Below are positions 30,551-38,897 of a stretch of DNA of 64,000 nucleotides, one piece after another. Made by a program: the position numbers and the translations under genes. A model generated the notes under the pieces. The model saw nothing but the letters and a program-made list of their open reading frames with translations, did no database searches and was not told the origin of the DNA. The stretch covers positions 1-64,000 of the forward strand of contig JAJZUV010000003.1 of the NCBI GenBank assembly GCA_021848345.1. The letters are read 5' to 3'. Source of the stretch: Pseudomonadota bacterium. GTDB lineage: Bacteria > Pseudomonadota > Gammaproteobacteria > Burkholderiales > Burkholderiaceae_C. The first letter of the stretch is position 1. Each line of letters begins with the position of its first letter.

Positions 30551-31393
30551 TCAAGCCCGCGCCGGCACGGTGCCCTCGCCCCCCAGCAGCGCGCGCAGGC
30601 GGGGCAGGGCGCGCATGGCGTTGGCGGCCGTCACCGTCGCCGCGTGCTGCGGGGTCCAGCCCCGCAGGCCGGCCAGCACCGCGCCGATGCGCGGCAATTC
30701 GGAGGGCTCGTTGGGTCGCGGCTCCGCGCCGTGGGCGATCCACTGCGGGGCCATGTCGGGAGCATCGGTCTCCAGCACCAGCGCCTGCTCCGGCAGGCCC
30801 TGCGCCAGCCGGCGGATGTTGCGCGAGCCCTCGAAACTCAGCGTGCCGCCGAAACCCAGGCACAGGCCCTGGGCCAGGAAGGCCCGCGCCTGCTGCTCGC
30901 TGCCGTTGAAGGCATGCGCGATGCCGCCGCGCTCGCGCGCGCCCCAGGCGCGTCGGCGCAGCGCCGCGGCGACCGCGTCCTGCGCCCGGCGCACGTGCAG
31001 CAGCACCGGCAGCGCGAACTCGGCGGCCAGTTCCAGCTGGCGCTCCAGCCACCACGCCTGTTCGTCGCGCTCGCCGGGCTGCCGCGCGACCAGGTGGTCC
31101 AGGCCGATCTCGCCCACCGCCACCAGGCGCGGGTCGTCGAGGCGCCGCTGCAGTTCCTCGCGCAGCAGCCCCAGGTCCTCCCGGCGCAGGCGCGGCACGT
31201 ACAGGGGATGCACCCCCAGCGCGTAGGCGTGGCCGTGGGCATGGGCCAGTTCGCGCACGGCGGCGAAATTCGCCGGTTCCACCGCCGGGATCACCACGCA
31301 GCGCACCCCCGCCCTTGCCGCTCGCTGCAGCACGGCGGCGCGCTGGGCATCGAGCTCGGCGGCGTCGAGGTGGGCGTGGGTGTCGATCCACAT
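30551..31393 (-). CDS. TatD family metal-dependent hydrolase
   Basis: The 280-residue protein opens MWIDTHAHLDAAELDAQR (the HxH metal motif), then has VGEIGLDHL, LLHVRRAQD, AHAFNGSEQQA and LVLETDAPDM, which supply the remaining metal ligands of the TatD/YcfH DNase fold. The longer frame to 31600 only extends into the tRNA-Ser gene on the opposite strand, so the ATG at 31393 is chosen. Likely role is in DNA or D-amino-acid-tRNA turnover; the exact substrate is unknown. Confidence 0.92.
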   Translation of the reverse strand: MWIDTHAHLDAAELDAQRAAVLQRAARAGVRCVVIPAVEPANFAAVRELAHAHGHAYALGVHPLYVPRLRREDLGLLREELQRRLDDPRLVAVGEIGLDHLVARQPGERDEQAWWLERQLELAAEFALPVLLHVRRAQDAVAAALRRRAWGARERGGIAHAFNGSEQQARAFLAQGLCLGFGGTLSFEGSRNIRRLAQGLPEQALVLETDAPDMAPQWIAHGAEPRPNEPSELPRIGAVLAGLRGWTPQHAATVTAANAMRALPRLRALLGGEGTVPARA

Positions 31394-31518
31394 GGGTGGG
31401 AAGGGTCGGCAGGTGTGCAATAATGGATGGCTGTATTGTGCGGCAGGCGCCAAGCCTGGGCACGGCTTGCGGGAATGCGCGCGAGGCCGGGCCCGGAACG
31501 CGGCCCGCGCCCGTGCAT

Positions 31519-31611
31519 GGAGACGTGACCGAGAGGCCGAAGGTGCTCCCCTGCTAAGGGAGTATGCGGTGTAGAGCCGCATCGTGGGTTCGAATCCCAC
31601 CGTCTCCGCCA
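31519..31611 (+). tRNA. tRNA-Ser (anticodon GCT)
   Basis: The sequence folds as a class-II tRNA: acceptor arms GGAGACG / CGTCTCC, anticodon stem CTCCC / GGGAG enclosing CTGCTAA (anticodon GCT at 31553-31555), a long variable arm around TATGCGGTGTAGAGCCGCATC, the T-arm GTGGGTTCGAATCCCAC, discriminator G and an encoded CCA. It reads AGC and AGU. A strong terminator follows. Confidence 0.97.
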
Positions 31612-31618
31612 GACGCGA

Positions 31619-31649
31619 AGCCCGAGCCCGTCATGGGCTCGGGCTTTTT
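31619..31649 (+). terminator. Terminator downstream of tRNA-Ser
   Basis: An 11-base perfect stem AGCCCGAGCCC / GGGCTCGGGCT with a five-base loop is followed by five Ts on the plus strand, ending the tRNA transcript. The minus-strand side has only two Us, so termination of the convergent TPR-glycosyltransferase gene here would be weaker. Confidence 0.9.
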
Positions 31650-31663
31650 CGTGTGCCCTGCGG

Positions 31664-33706
31664 CTACGCCAGGGCCTGCGTGCTCGCCCATGCGGCCAGT
31701 TCGCGCGCCACCTCGGCCACCGTGGGCTGCCAGTCGCCGGCCTGGCGCTGACGGAACAGGCGCATGGTGCGCGGGTACCAGGGCGTATCGGCGCGCCCGG
31801 TCAGCCAGCGCCAGTCGGTGCGATGCGCCGGCAGCAGGACCCAGCAGGGCTTGCCCAGCGCCCCCGCGAGATGCGCCACCGCGGTATCGACGCAGATCAC
31901 CAGATCGAGTTGCTCGACGATGGCCGCGGTGTCGGCGAAATGTTCGATCTCCGAACCCAGGTGCACCAGGCGCCCGAGGGCCTGGGCGCGCAGCGCCTGG
32001 TCCTCGCCCTGCCCTTTTTGCAGGCTGACGAAGCCGATCCCCGCGATCTCCCACAGCGCGTCGAGCGACTCCAGGCCGGGCAGGGAGCGCATCGCGTCAT
32101 TCGCGTGCAGGCTGGAACCCTTCCAGACCAGACCCACGCGCCTGGGCGCATCCGCAAGGCGCTGCGCCCAGCGGCGAACCCTCTGCGGATCGGCCTTCAG
32201 GTAGGGAATCGGGGCGGGGATGGTGTCGAGCGTGGTGTCGAACAGCGCCGGCAGGCTCATGCCGAACACCCAGTAGTCGTGCGCAGCCATGCCCTGGCCG
32301 TGCTCCACCACCGCGTCCACGCCCTGCAGCGAGCGCATCAGCTCGACCAGCGCGGGCTTGCACGACAAGGTCACGCGTGCCGCTCCGCGCGCCTTGAGCT
32401 CGGGCGCGAAACGGGCGAACTGGATGTCGTCCCCGCTGCCCTGCTCGGGCACCACGACGATCGAGCGCCCCTGCAACGACTGCCCGGTCCAGCGCGGCCA
32501 GGGCCACGGCGGGGGAGCGGTCACGGCGCGCAGCAGGCCCGGCTCGTAGCGTGCCTCGTGCAAGGGCCAGGCCTCGCGCATGCGCCCCAGGCGCAGCAGT
32601 AACAGGCCGAGATTGAACCGGGCGGTCGGGTCCCCGGGTTGCAGGTGCAGCGCCTGTCGGAACGCCTGCTGCGCCTCGTCGGGGCGACCGAGCTCCTGCA
32701 GCACGATGCCCAGGTTCATGCGCGGCAAGGCGGCATCCGCGCGCAGCGCCGCCGCGCGTCGAAAGGCCTGCTCCGCTTCGTCCAGGCGCCGTTGCGCCTG
32801 CAGCAAATTGCCCATGTTGAGCTCGTAGCCGTAGGCTTCGCCGCCGGCGTCGCGCGCCCGCGCGAACAGCCGTGCCGCCTCCTCGTGGCGCCCCAGCTCG
32901 AGCAGCAGGGATCCCAGCTGGTTGCACGCGTCCACGCGCGCCGCCTCGATGGCCAGGGTCTGGCGCAAGGCCTGTTCGGCGGGTTCCAGCCGGCGCAGAT
33001 CCCACAAGGTCAGCGCGCGCTGGTAATGGGCCTCGGCCATCCCGGGGTCGAGCTGCGCCACCCGCTCGAAGCTGGCCAGCGCCTGCTCATGGCGCCCCAG
33101 CGCACGCAGCGCCAGCCCCAGGTTCAGGTGCAGGCCGGGGAAGTCGGCGGACAGCGCATGGGCGCGCAGATAGCAAGCCACGGCCTGCTCGTGCCGCCCC
33201 TCGGACTGGAACAGCGCGCCGCGATAGAACAGCAGTTCCTCGGCGTCTGCGTCCAGCGCCAGGCCCTGGTCGGCGGCACGGGCGGCGCGTGCCGGATCGC
33301 CGGCGGCCAGGCACATGCGGCACATTTCCCGCAAGCCCGGCAGGAAGTCGGGCTTGCGCTCGATGGCCGTCTGCACGAGTTCGACGGCCCCGGGCAGATC
33401 GCCCCGCATCTCCGCGATCTGCCCGAGCAGCAGCCACGGATCGGCAAGACCGGCGTCGAGCGCGGCGGCCCGCGTCAGGCTCTCGCCCGCCTCGGCCAGG
33501 CGCCCCGCCTGCTTGTACGCGAAGCCGAGGTTGAGAAAGGCCGCGGCGTTCGTCGGATCGATCCCGCAGACCCGCGCGTAGGCCTCGGCCGCCTCGTCGG
33601 GACGCCCCTCGGCAAGTCGGGCGTTGCCCTGGCGCATCAGCGTCGCCGGCGTCTCGTCGGCATGCTTGCTGCTCGCCTCGCGGCGCCTGAACCACTGTGA
33701 GATCAC
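31664..33706 (-). CDS. TPR-repeat glycosyltransferase-like protein
   Basis: The 680-residue protein has about eleven TPR-type repeats (residues ~20-420, e.g. AAFLNLGFAYKQAGRLAEA) followed by a GT-B-like C-terminal domain (~430-670) with GRSIVVVPEQGSGDDIQFAR, RVGLVWKGSS, and DLVICVDTAVAHLAGALGKP, which resembles the nucleotide-sugar half of heptosyltransferase-like enzymes. The GTG start at 33706 has a GGAGGGG Shine-Dalgarno. No signal peptide, so cytoplasmic. This layout is like TPR-glycosyltransferases that modify flagellin or other proteins. A clear paralogue lies at 38898-41012. Target unknown. Confidence 0.85.
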   Translation of the reverse strand: MISQWFRRREASSKHADETPATLMRQGNARLAEGRPDEAAEAYARVCGIDPTNAAAFLNLGFAYKQAGRLAEAGESLTRAAALDAGLADPWLLLGQIAEMRGDLPGAVELVQTAIERKPDFLPGLREMCRMCLAAGDPARAARAADQGLALDADAEELLFYRGALFQSEGRHEQAVACYLRAHALSADFPGLHLNLGLALRALGRHEQALASFERVAQLDPGMAEAHYQRALTLWDLRRLEPAEQALRQTLAIEAARVDACNQLGSLLLELGRHEEAARLFARARDAGGEAYGYELNMGNLLQAQRRLDEAEQAFRRAAALRADAALPRMNLGIVLQELGRPDEAQQAFRQALHLQPGDPTARFNLGLLLLRLGRMREAWPLHEARYEPGLLRAVTAPPPWPWPRWTGQSLQGRSIVVVPEQGSGDDIQFARFAPELKARGAARVTLSCKPALVELMRSLQGVDAVVEHGQGMAAHDYWVFGMSLPALFDTTLDTIPAPIPYLKADPQRVRRWAQRLADAPRRVGLVWKGSSLHANDAMRSLPGLESLDALWEIAGIGFVSLQKGQGEDQALRAQALGRLVHLGSEIEHFADTAAIVEQLDLVICVDTAVAHLAGALGKPCWVLLPAHRTDWRWLTGRADTPWYPRTMRLFRQRQAGDWQPTVAEVARELAAWASTQALA

Positions 33707-33758
33707 CGAGGCCCCTCCCCAGTTCCCGCGCCCGCGCACCCCGGCTTCGCCCGGGTGC

Positions 33759-34979
33759 TCAGGTCTCGGTGCGCCTTCCCTTGCTGACCGACGCGGCCAG
33801 CAGGATCCCCACCATCACGACCAGGAAGCGCCCTTCGTTGACGTCCATCAGCAGGGAATTGAACAGGCTTCCCACGCCGATGGTCACGAGTACGCCCCAC
33901 GCGAAGTCGCGTTCCAGGCGAGGCAGGCCGCGCGCGTCCCTCCATGCCGCGACGGCCAGGCCCAGCAGCAGGAGCAGTCCGATCACCCCGAGTTGCTCGG
34001 TGGTGTTGAGGTATTCGTTATGCGGGTTGGCGGTGTGCGGATCGTGCGGCGCGACACGGGTGTATTGCAGGTCCATGCTGCCGGTGCCGTTCCCGATCAC
34101 CGGATGCTGCTCGATGATGTGCAGGGTGTTGGTCCAGAACTGCAGGCGCAGGCCCCAGGAGGTATCGGCCAGTGCGCTGTCATGCTCCGCCTCGGCGCGC
34201 TGGTATTGACGCAGGTTCTGCACGCCCTGCTCCATGCGCATGCGCGCCACCGGAAAGGCGGTGAACGCCACCCCGGCGATCAGCAGCGCGGTAAGCCCGC
34301 CGGCCACCAAGCCCTTGAAGCCGAGACGCTGCGCGCCCAGCAGGACGACCAGCGCGAGCACGATCACGTAGCCCGTGCGGGCGATGCCCACGTACAGCAC
34401 GTCGAGGGCCAGCAGGGCCGCCAGCACCGCCCACAGCACGCGTCGCCTGCCCGGCTCGAAGGCCATGCGCGCGAAGGCAAAGGCCGCGAAGGCCTCGATG
34501 GTTCCGAAGTGGATGTGCCCCTGCACGATACTCGCTTCCCAGCGCTGCGGCACCCAACCGAAAAACCGCGCGTAGGACATCGCCGAGGCCAGCACGGCAC
34601 CCCACAGGAAGGCGCGCAGCGCGCGCTGGCGCCAGGTGTCGTCGGCCACCGCGACGATCAGCACGGGCAGCAGCAGCAGCTTGGCGTACTTGCCCATGAC
34701 GTCGGCCTGCTGGGCATGGGTGCCGCTGCTGTAGGTCATGCCCAGCAGGAACATCAGCAGCAGCGCCGTGGCCCAGATGGCCGTGGGACTGGCGCGCCAG
34801 CGCAGCCACTGCCACCGCCAGCCTCCGGAAAGCAGCCAGGCGGCCAGGAACAACACCGCCGCGACCGAGCCGCTGGCGGTGGGCAGGCTGAGCGTGAACG
34901 CCAGCAGCACGGCTGCCGGTCCGAGAACGCCCATGCGAGGCGGTCGCGCATCGCCGACGGCGCAGAGAGTCGTGGACAT
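33759..34979 (-). CDS. O-antigen ligase / Wzy_C family membrane protein
   Basis: The 406-residue protein has about ten to twelve hydrophobic segments and one large soluble loop (about residues 240-340) containing WTNTLHIIEQHPVIGNGTGS and ANPHNEYLNTTEQLG; the H-N-x-Y-L stretch is typical of WaaL/TfpO/PglL-like ligases. It could attach O-antigen to lipid A core, or transfer an oligosaccharide to pilin or other proteins. No pilin-ligase-specific domain is evident, and the two readings cannot be separated by eye. ATG at 34979 is preferred over a TTG six codons upstream, though neither has a good Shine-Dalgarno. Downstream of the DxD glycosyltransferase gene and upstream of the TPR-glycosyltransferase. 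Confidence 0.85.
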   Translation of the reverse strand: MSTTLCAVGDARPPRMGVLGPAAVLLAFTLSLPTASGSVAAVLFLAAWLLSGGWRWQWLRWRASPTAIWATALLLMFLLGMTYSSGTHAQQADVMGKYAKLLLLPVLIVAVADDTWRQRALRAFLWGAVLASAMSYARFFGWVPQRWEASIVQGHIHFGTIEAFAAFAFARMAFEPGRRRVLWAVLAALLALDVLYVGIARTGYVIVLALVVLLGAQRLGFKGLVAGGLTALLIAGVAFTAFPVARMRMEQGVQNLRQYQRAEAEHDSALADTSWGLRLQFWTNTLHIIEQHPVIGNGTGSMDLQYTRVAPHDPHTANPHNEYLNTTEQLGVIGLLLLLGLAVAAWRDARGLPRLERDFAWGVLVTIGVGSLFNSLLMDVNEGRFLVVMVGILLAASVSKGRRTET

Positions 34980-35139
34980 GGAAATTCGTGAAGGCAAGGC
35001 TGCCCCGGAACCTTCCGGATCGCCGCGGGGGGCAGGTGCGAACTACGCGGCTCGAGATGCGCCCGCATGCTAGCACCGGCCCGCGTGCCCCTCCCCCGGC
35101 TCGCGAGCGGCGCGCGCCGAGGCTGGAGGGTGCGGATTC

Positions 35140-35958
35140 TCAGCCTGGAACGAATTCCGCCTCGTCCCAGTCGTTCCCGAAATACCCCAGCAGATCGCTC
35201 ATCAGGGTGATGCGGTCGCCGGAGATCGCCGACTCCAGGGTATTGGCCAGGCTTTTCCTGCGCCCGGTCGCGATCTGGCTTTTCACGATGCCGTTGCGGC
35301 TCAGGTGGCCGCTGAACCAGACATCGTCGTCGAACCAGGCGCGCGCGGGCGCGCCGCGCAGATCCAGCAGCACGGACGGATCGAGCATGTCGGCACGCAG
35401 GCAGTAGCCCCCCGCGCCCTGCATGACGGCCACGCGGCGGCGCCCGGCCTTGAGCGCGCGGTCGCCGTGGCAATCCTGCGCGCTCAGGCTGCGCGGCAAC
35501 AGCAGGCCGTTGGCGCAAAAGCATTCGCGGCCAGAGCCCGCGGCCTCGGCATCGATCAGCTGGCGCAGCAGCGCGCGGTGGTAGAACATGTCGTCGTCGA
35601 CCACGACGATGCGCTCGCGCGTGCCGCGCAGGCGCTCCAGCGTGGGGATCAGCTTGGTCGCCGGGCCCACGTCGCGCGCCACGCGCTGGACCTTGACCAC
35701 CTGCAGTCCGTCCAGGAAGGAGGGAAGCCGGCGCTCGCCGAACAGGTCGATGCCGACGTTGACATGGATCTCCCGCGGTGCCAGGTCCTGCCCCAGCAGA
35801 CTCAGCAGGGTGGGCCGCAGCCCGGCGATGCGCCCCGGCGTGGTCGACAAGGTGACCAGTGGACTGTCCTCGGTTGCGCGCGCGGCGGCGCGAGCGTCCA
35901 TGCGGCGCAGGTCGCGCAGTTCGTGCAGGCGCGAACGCCACATCTTGGTGAATTTCAT
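35140..35958 (-). CDS. DxD-type glycosyltransferase-like protein
   Basis: The 272-residue protein lacks a signal peptide and shows VTLSTTPGRIAGLRPTLLSL near the start, then ERIVVVDDDMFYH (a DxD-type metal motif) and WFDDDVWFSGHLSRNGI further on. These fit a GT-A-fold glycosyltransferase acting on a nucleotide sugar in the cytoplasm. No narrower family can be named. Its ATG overlaps the stop of the upstream MFS transporter gene (ATGA), an unusual coupling. A 160-base gap separates it from the O-antigen-ligase-like gene. Confidence 0.75.
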   Translation of the reverse strand: MKFTKMWRSRLHELRDLRRMDARAAARATEDSPLVTLSTTPGRIAGLRPTLLSLLGQDLAPREIHVNVGIDLFGERRLPSFLDGLQVVKVQRVARDVGPATKLIPTLERLRGTRERIVVVDDDMFYHRALLRQLIDAEAAGSGRECFCANGLLLPRSLSAQDCHGDRALKAGRRRVAVMQGAGGYCLRADMLDPSVLLDLRGAPARAWFDDDVWFSGHLSRNGIVKSQIATGRRKSLANTLESAISGDRITLMSDLLGYFGNDWDEAEFVPG

Positions 35959-37256
35959 GCTGCCTCGTCGCGTGTTTCCGGCATGATCAGCATAGCGGCC
36001 ACGGCCACCACGCTGGCCGCGGTCGCGTACCAGGCCGGCGCGATGGGGTTGCCGGTGGCGTGGATCAGCCAGGTGACGATGAACTGGGTGGTGCCGCCGA
36101 AGATCGACACCCCGACCGCATAGGCCACGCCCAGGCCGAGGGCGCGGTGGCGGCGCTCGAACACCTCGGGCACGGCCACCAGCGTGGCGGCGCCGGTGAG
36201 CGCGTTGATGGCCGCCAGCACCGAGGTGACCAGCACCAGGGTCAGCGCGCCCGGCGCGGCATCCAGCAGCATGAAGGCCGGCACCGTGGCCAGGGCCGAG
36301 ACCACGCGCGGCCACAGCATGGTCGGCTTGCGCCCGAAACGATCGCACATCCACCCGCCGACCACCGCGAACACCAGGGTGAACAGGCCCAGCGCCACGG
36401 TCGCCGCCATCGCCGCCTCGGGAGGCATCCCGAGCGTGGCGATGGCGTAGGTGGTCATGTAGCTGCCGATGTAGGCGGACACCGTGCCGCCCAGGATCAC
36501 GCCGACGGCGATCAACACGTAGCGCACAGGAGCGCGCTGAGGACGAAGCTCCGGCTTCGCGGCAGCCGCGTGCAGGGTCTCGGGCATGGAACTGCGCAGG
36601 TACAGCGCCAGCGGCACGACCAGCAGGCCGAGCAGGAAGGCCGCGCGCCAGCCCCAGGCCAGCATGGCCTCGTGCCCGAGCAGGCGCCCGAACAGCAGGC
36701 CCATCAGCCCCGCCACCAGGATGCCGGCGCCCTGGCTGGCGAACTGCCAGCTGGCGTACAGGCCGCGCCGACCGGCCGGCGCGGCCTCGATGAGAAAGGC
36801 GCTGGAGGGGCCGATCTCGCCCCCCAGCGCGAAGCCCTGCACCAGGCGCGCCAGCACCACGATGACCGGCGCGGCCAGGCCGATGCTGGCATACGACGGC
36901 GTCAGCGCCACGCCCAGCGTGCCCAGGGTCATCAGCGCCAGGGTCAGGATCAGGCTGGCGCGCCGGCCGACGCGGTCGCCCATGAGCCCGAACACCACGC
37001 CACCCACCGGACGCGCGAAAAAGCCGAAGCCGAACACCGCCAGCGACAGCAGCAGGCTCATGTAGCTGCTGTGTACTGGGAAGAAGGTCTTGCCGATGTA
37101 CACGGCGAAAAAGGCATAGCTGAGGAAGTCGTAGAACTCCAGCGCGTTGCCGGCCACGGCCGCTGCCACCACCCGGCGCGGCGCGTGCGTCGGCGCCGCG
37201 GGCCGCGGCGCATCCAGTCGTGCCGACGGGTCGGGCCTGGGAAGGGTCGAATGCAT
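35955..37256 (-). CDS. MFS transporter, metabolite:H+ symporter (MHS) family
   Basis: The 433-residue protein has twelve predicted membrane segments, with NALEFYDFLSYAFFAVYIG in segment 1, FARPVGGVVFGLMGDRVGRR between segments 2 and 3, and GGEIGPSSAFLIEAAPAGRR before segment 5. This pattern is that of MHS symporters for small carboxylates (citrate, alpha-ketoglutarate, shikimate, proline). The substrate is unknown. ATG at 37256 has a GAGGAG Shine-Dalgarno eight bases upstream. Its stop overlaps the next glycosyltransferase start. Confidence 0.88.
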   Translation of the reverse strand: MHSTLPRPDPSARLDAPRPAAPTHAPRRVVAAAVAGNALEFYDFLSYAFFAVYIGKTFFPVHSSYMSLLLSLAVFGFGFFARPVGGVVFGLMGDRVGRRASLILTLALMTLGTLGVALTPSYASIGLAAPVIVVLARLVQGFALGGEIGPSSAFLIEAAPAGRRGLYASWQFASQGAGILVAGLMGLLFGRLLGHEAMLAWGWRAAFLLGLLVVPLALYLRSSMPETLHAAAAKPELRPQRAPVRYVLIAVGVILGGTVSAYIGSYMTTYAIATLGMPPEAAMAATVALGLFTLVFAVVGGWMCDRFGRKPTMLWPRVVSALATVPAFMLLDAAPGALTLVLVTSVLAAINALTGAATLVAVPEVFERRHRALGLGVAYAVGVSIFGGTTQFIVTWLIHATGNPIAPAWYATAASVVAVAAMLIMPETRDEAA

Positions 37257-37345
37257 GGTGTCGTCTCCTCGTTGAAAGCCAGTCTCGGCGGCGCGCCTCG
37301 CGCACCATCCCGATGGCCCGCGACGCAGCAGCGCCCGGGATCGGC

Positions 37346-38449
37346 TCAGGACGCTGCCAGCCCCTGCACCGCCTGCAGCAACGCAACCCGGGTCTGCCCG
37401 AGCACCATGCCGCGCCAGTCGTCGCTGTCGCAGCAGAAGGCGTCGCGCATGCGCCGGTTCAGCTCGTCGCGCAGTCCCTGGGGCGCCTCGGGATGGCGCC
37501 GCAGCCATGCGTGGGCGCGCAGGCAGCCCAGCACCTCGTCCTGCTCGACGGTGCCGAACTCCAGGCCCATCAGCGCCAGGCGCGCGCCCGGGCATTCGTC
37601 GCAGGCGGCCGTCACCACCGGGCCGGACACGTCGGCGGACACCGAATCGCCGGCGAACGGGGCGAACAGATCGGCGCCCCACCAGGCCCGGGCCATCGCG
37701 TGGTCCTGCTCCAGCGGGCGGCCGGCGTAGATCTTCTCGCCGTGCCCGTAGGGACCGAGGCCGGTGTGGATGTCCACCCAGCCCAGGTGAGTGGCCGCCC
37801 CGGCGTGGCGACGCAACAGCGCGCGCAGGGTGCGATTGCTCCAGCTCGGGCCGGTTCCGCCGTAGAACACGCCGTCCGGCGAGGTGTACTGGCCCGCGGT
37901 GACGGCCTTGCGGAAGGCCGGCATGCCGTGGGCTTCGATCCACTGCTGCAGGGCCTGCCGGTCGGTCGGCCCGGGCGGCCACTGCGCCGGCATCAGCAGC
38001 GGCTCCAGCTCGGCGTAGACCGGATTGGCCGGCAGCGGGCGCCCGAAGTCGATGTGGTTGCGGTTGAGGTCGACGTTGTCCTCGTTGGTGCGCTGCAGGT
38101 GCGAGAAGCCGTAGGGATTGACCGCGTGCACCAGCAGCAGGGCCACCTCGGCGCGCTGCGCGCGCTGCAGCAGTTCCTGGTCCTGCAGCAGCGCCAGTTG
38201 CGCCGCCGAACCGGCGAAACCCTCCGGGCCGTGGGTGCCCGAGCTGACCACTAGCACCTTGCGCGCGCCGGAGCCGCCGATCACCGCCGTGTCGATGGCC
38301 AGTTCCTCGCCGCGCGCACCGCGCACACCCGGCAGCATGTCGGACTCGATGGTGGCGCCGCGCGCGCGGGCGGCCTCGAGGAAGCGCGCTCGCGCCTGGT
38401 CGTAGTGACCGGAGAAATTGCGCGAAACCGGGGCGTTGGGCGTTTGCAT
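37346..38449 (-). CDS. DUF2817 / M14-like metallopeptidase family protein
   Basis: The 367-residue protein has SGTHGPEGFAGSAAQLALL, NEDNVDLNRNHIDF and HLGWVDIHTGLGPYG. These match the DUF2817 group, which is related to M14 carboxypeptidases; the His/Glu/His set for a zinc site is plausibly in THGPEG and DIHTG. There is no signal peptide. Substrate unknown. It is the first gene of a possible minus-strand run followed by the MHS transporter (89-base gap), which may import the substrate or export a product. Confidence 0.78.
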   Translation of the reverse strand: MQTPNAPVSRNFSGHYDQARARFLEAARARGATIESDMLPGVRGARGEELAIDTAVIGGSGARKVLVVSSGTHGPEGFAGSAAQLALLQDQELLQRAQRAEVALLLVHAVNPYGFSHLQRTNEDNVDLNRNHIDFGRPLPANPVYAELEPLLMPAQWPPGPTDRQALQQWIEAHGMPAFRKAVTAGQYTSPDGVFYGGTGPSWSNRTLRALLRRHAGAATHLGWVDIHTGLGPYGHGEKIYAGRPLEQDHAMARAWWGADLFAPFAGDSVSADVSGPVVTAACDECPGARLALMGLEFGTVEQDEVLGCLRAHAWLRRHPEAPQGLRDELNRRMRDAFCCDSDDWRGMVLGQTRVALLQAVQGLAAS

Positions 38450-38571
38450 GGCGCTAGCTTAAGGCAGGCGCGCGTGCGCTGCGCGAATCTGGAAGACCGT
38501 GGAAGCGTTCGGTGATAATGGAACGTGCAAGGCTGGCCGACCTGCCGGCCCGACAACGCGAATGGAGAGCG

Positions 38572-38877
38572 ATGGTGCTGCTGGGATGGTTCGACGCCGC
38601 GCAGGCGGGCGCATTCGGCGAAGAGCTCGCCAGGTTCTGCGATTCCGAGCTTCGGCTCATCGCCACGGCCAGCCCCGGCAAACGCGAGGACAGGCGCCGC
38701 AAGCTGCTGGGCAAGGTGCTGCAGCGCGCACGCGATTTCGCGGCCGCGCATCCCCTCAACACCTACAAGAAGGCCAAGCTGGGCAATCGCCTGAAATGGA
38801 CCCTGAAGGATCTGGGGCACGACGACGACTTCGTCGACCTGCTGGTCAAGGAAATCCTGCTGGCCCTGGCCCGCTGA
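38572..38877 (+). CDS. Small basic hypothetical protein
   Basis: The 101-residue protein starts MVLLGWFDAAQAGAFGEELA and is mostly helical, with a basic middle (GKREDRRRKLLGKVLQRARD) and a hydrophobic end (FVDLLVKEILLALAR). I do not recognise a family. The ATG at 38572 is chosen because GGAGAG lies eight bases upstream; an ATG at 38518 would add 18 residues but has weaker support. It lies 20 bases upstream of the TPR-glycosyltransferase gene and is probably co-transcribed with it. Confidence 0.7.
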   Translation: MVLLGWFDAAQAGAFGEELARFCDSELRLIATASPGKREDRRRKLLGKVLQRARDFAAAHPLNTYKKAKLGNRLKWTLKDLGHDDDFVDLLVKEILLALAR

Positions 38878-38897
38878 ACCGCGCAGGGGGAGCCCGC

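Noticed and set aside
31519-31611. Integration site for a genomic island at tRNA-Ser
   Set aside because: No repeated tRNA 3' end, integrase gene or composition change was seen on either side within the window.
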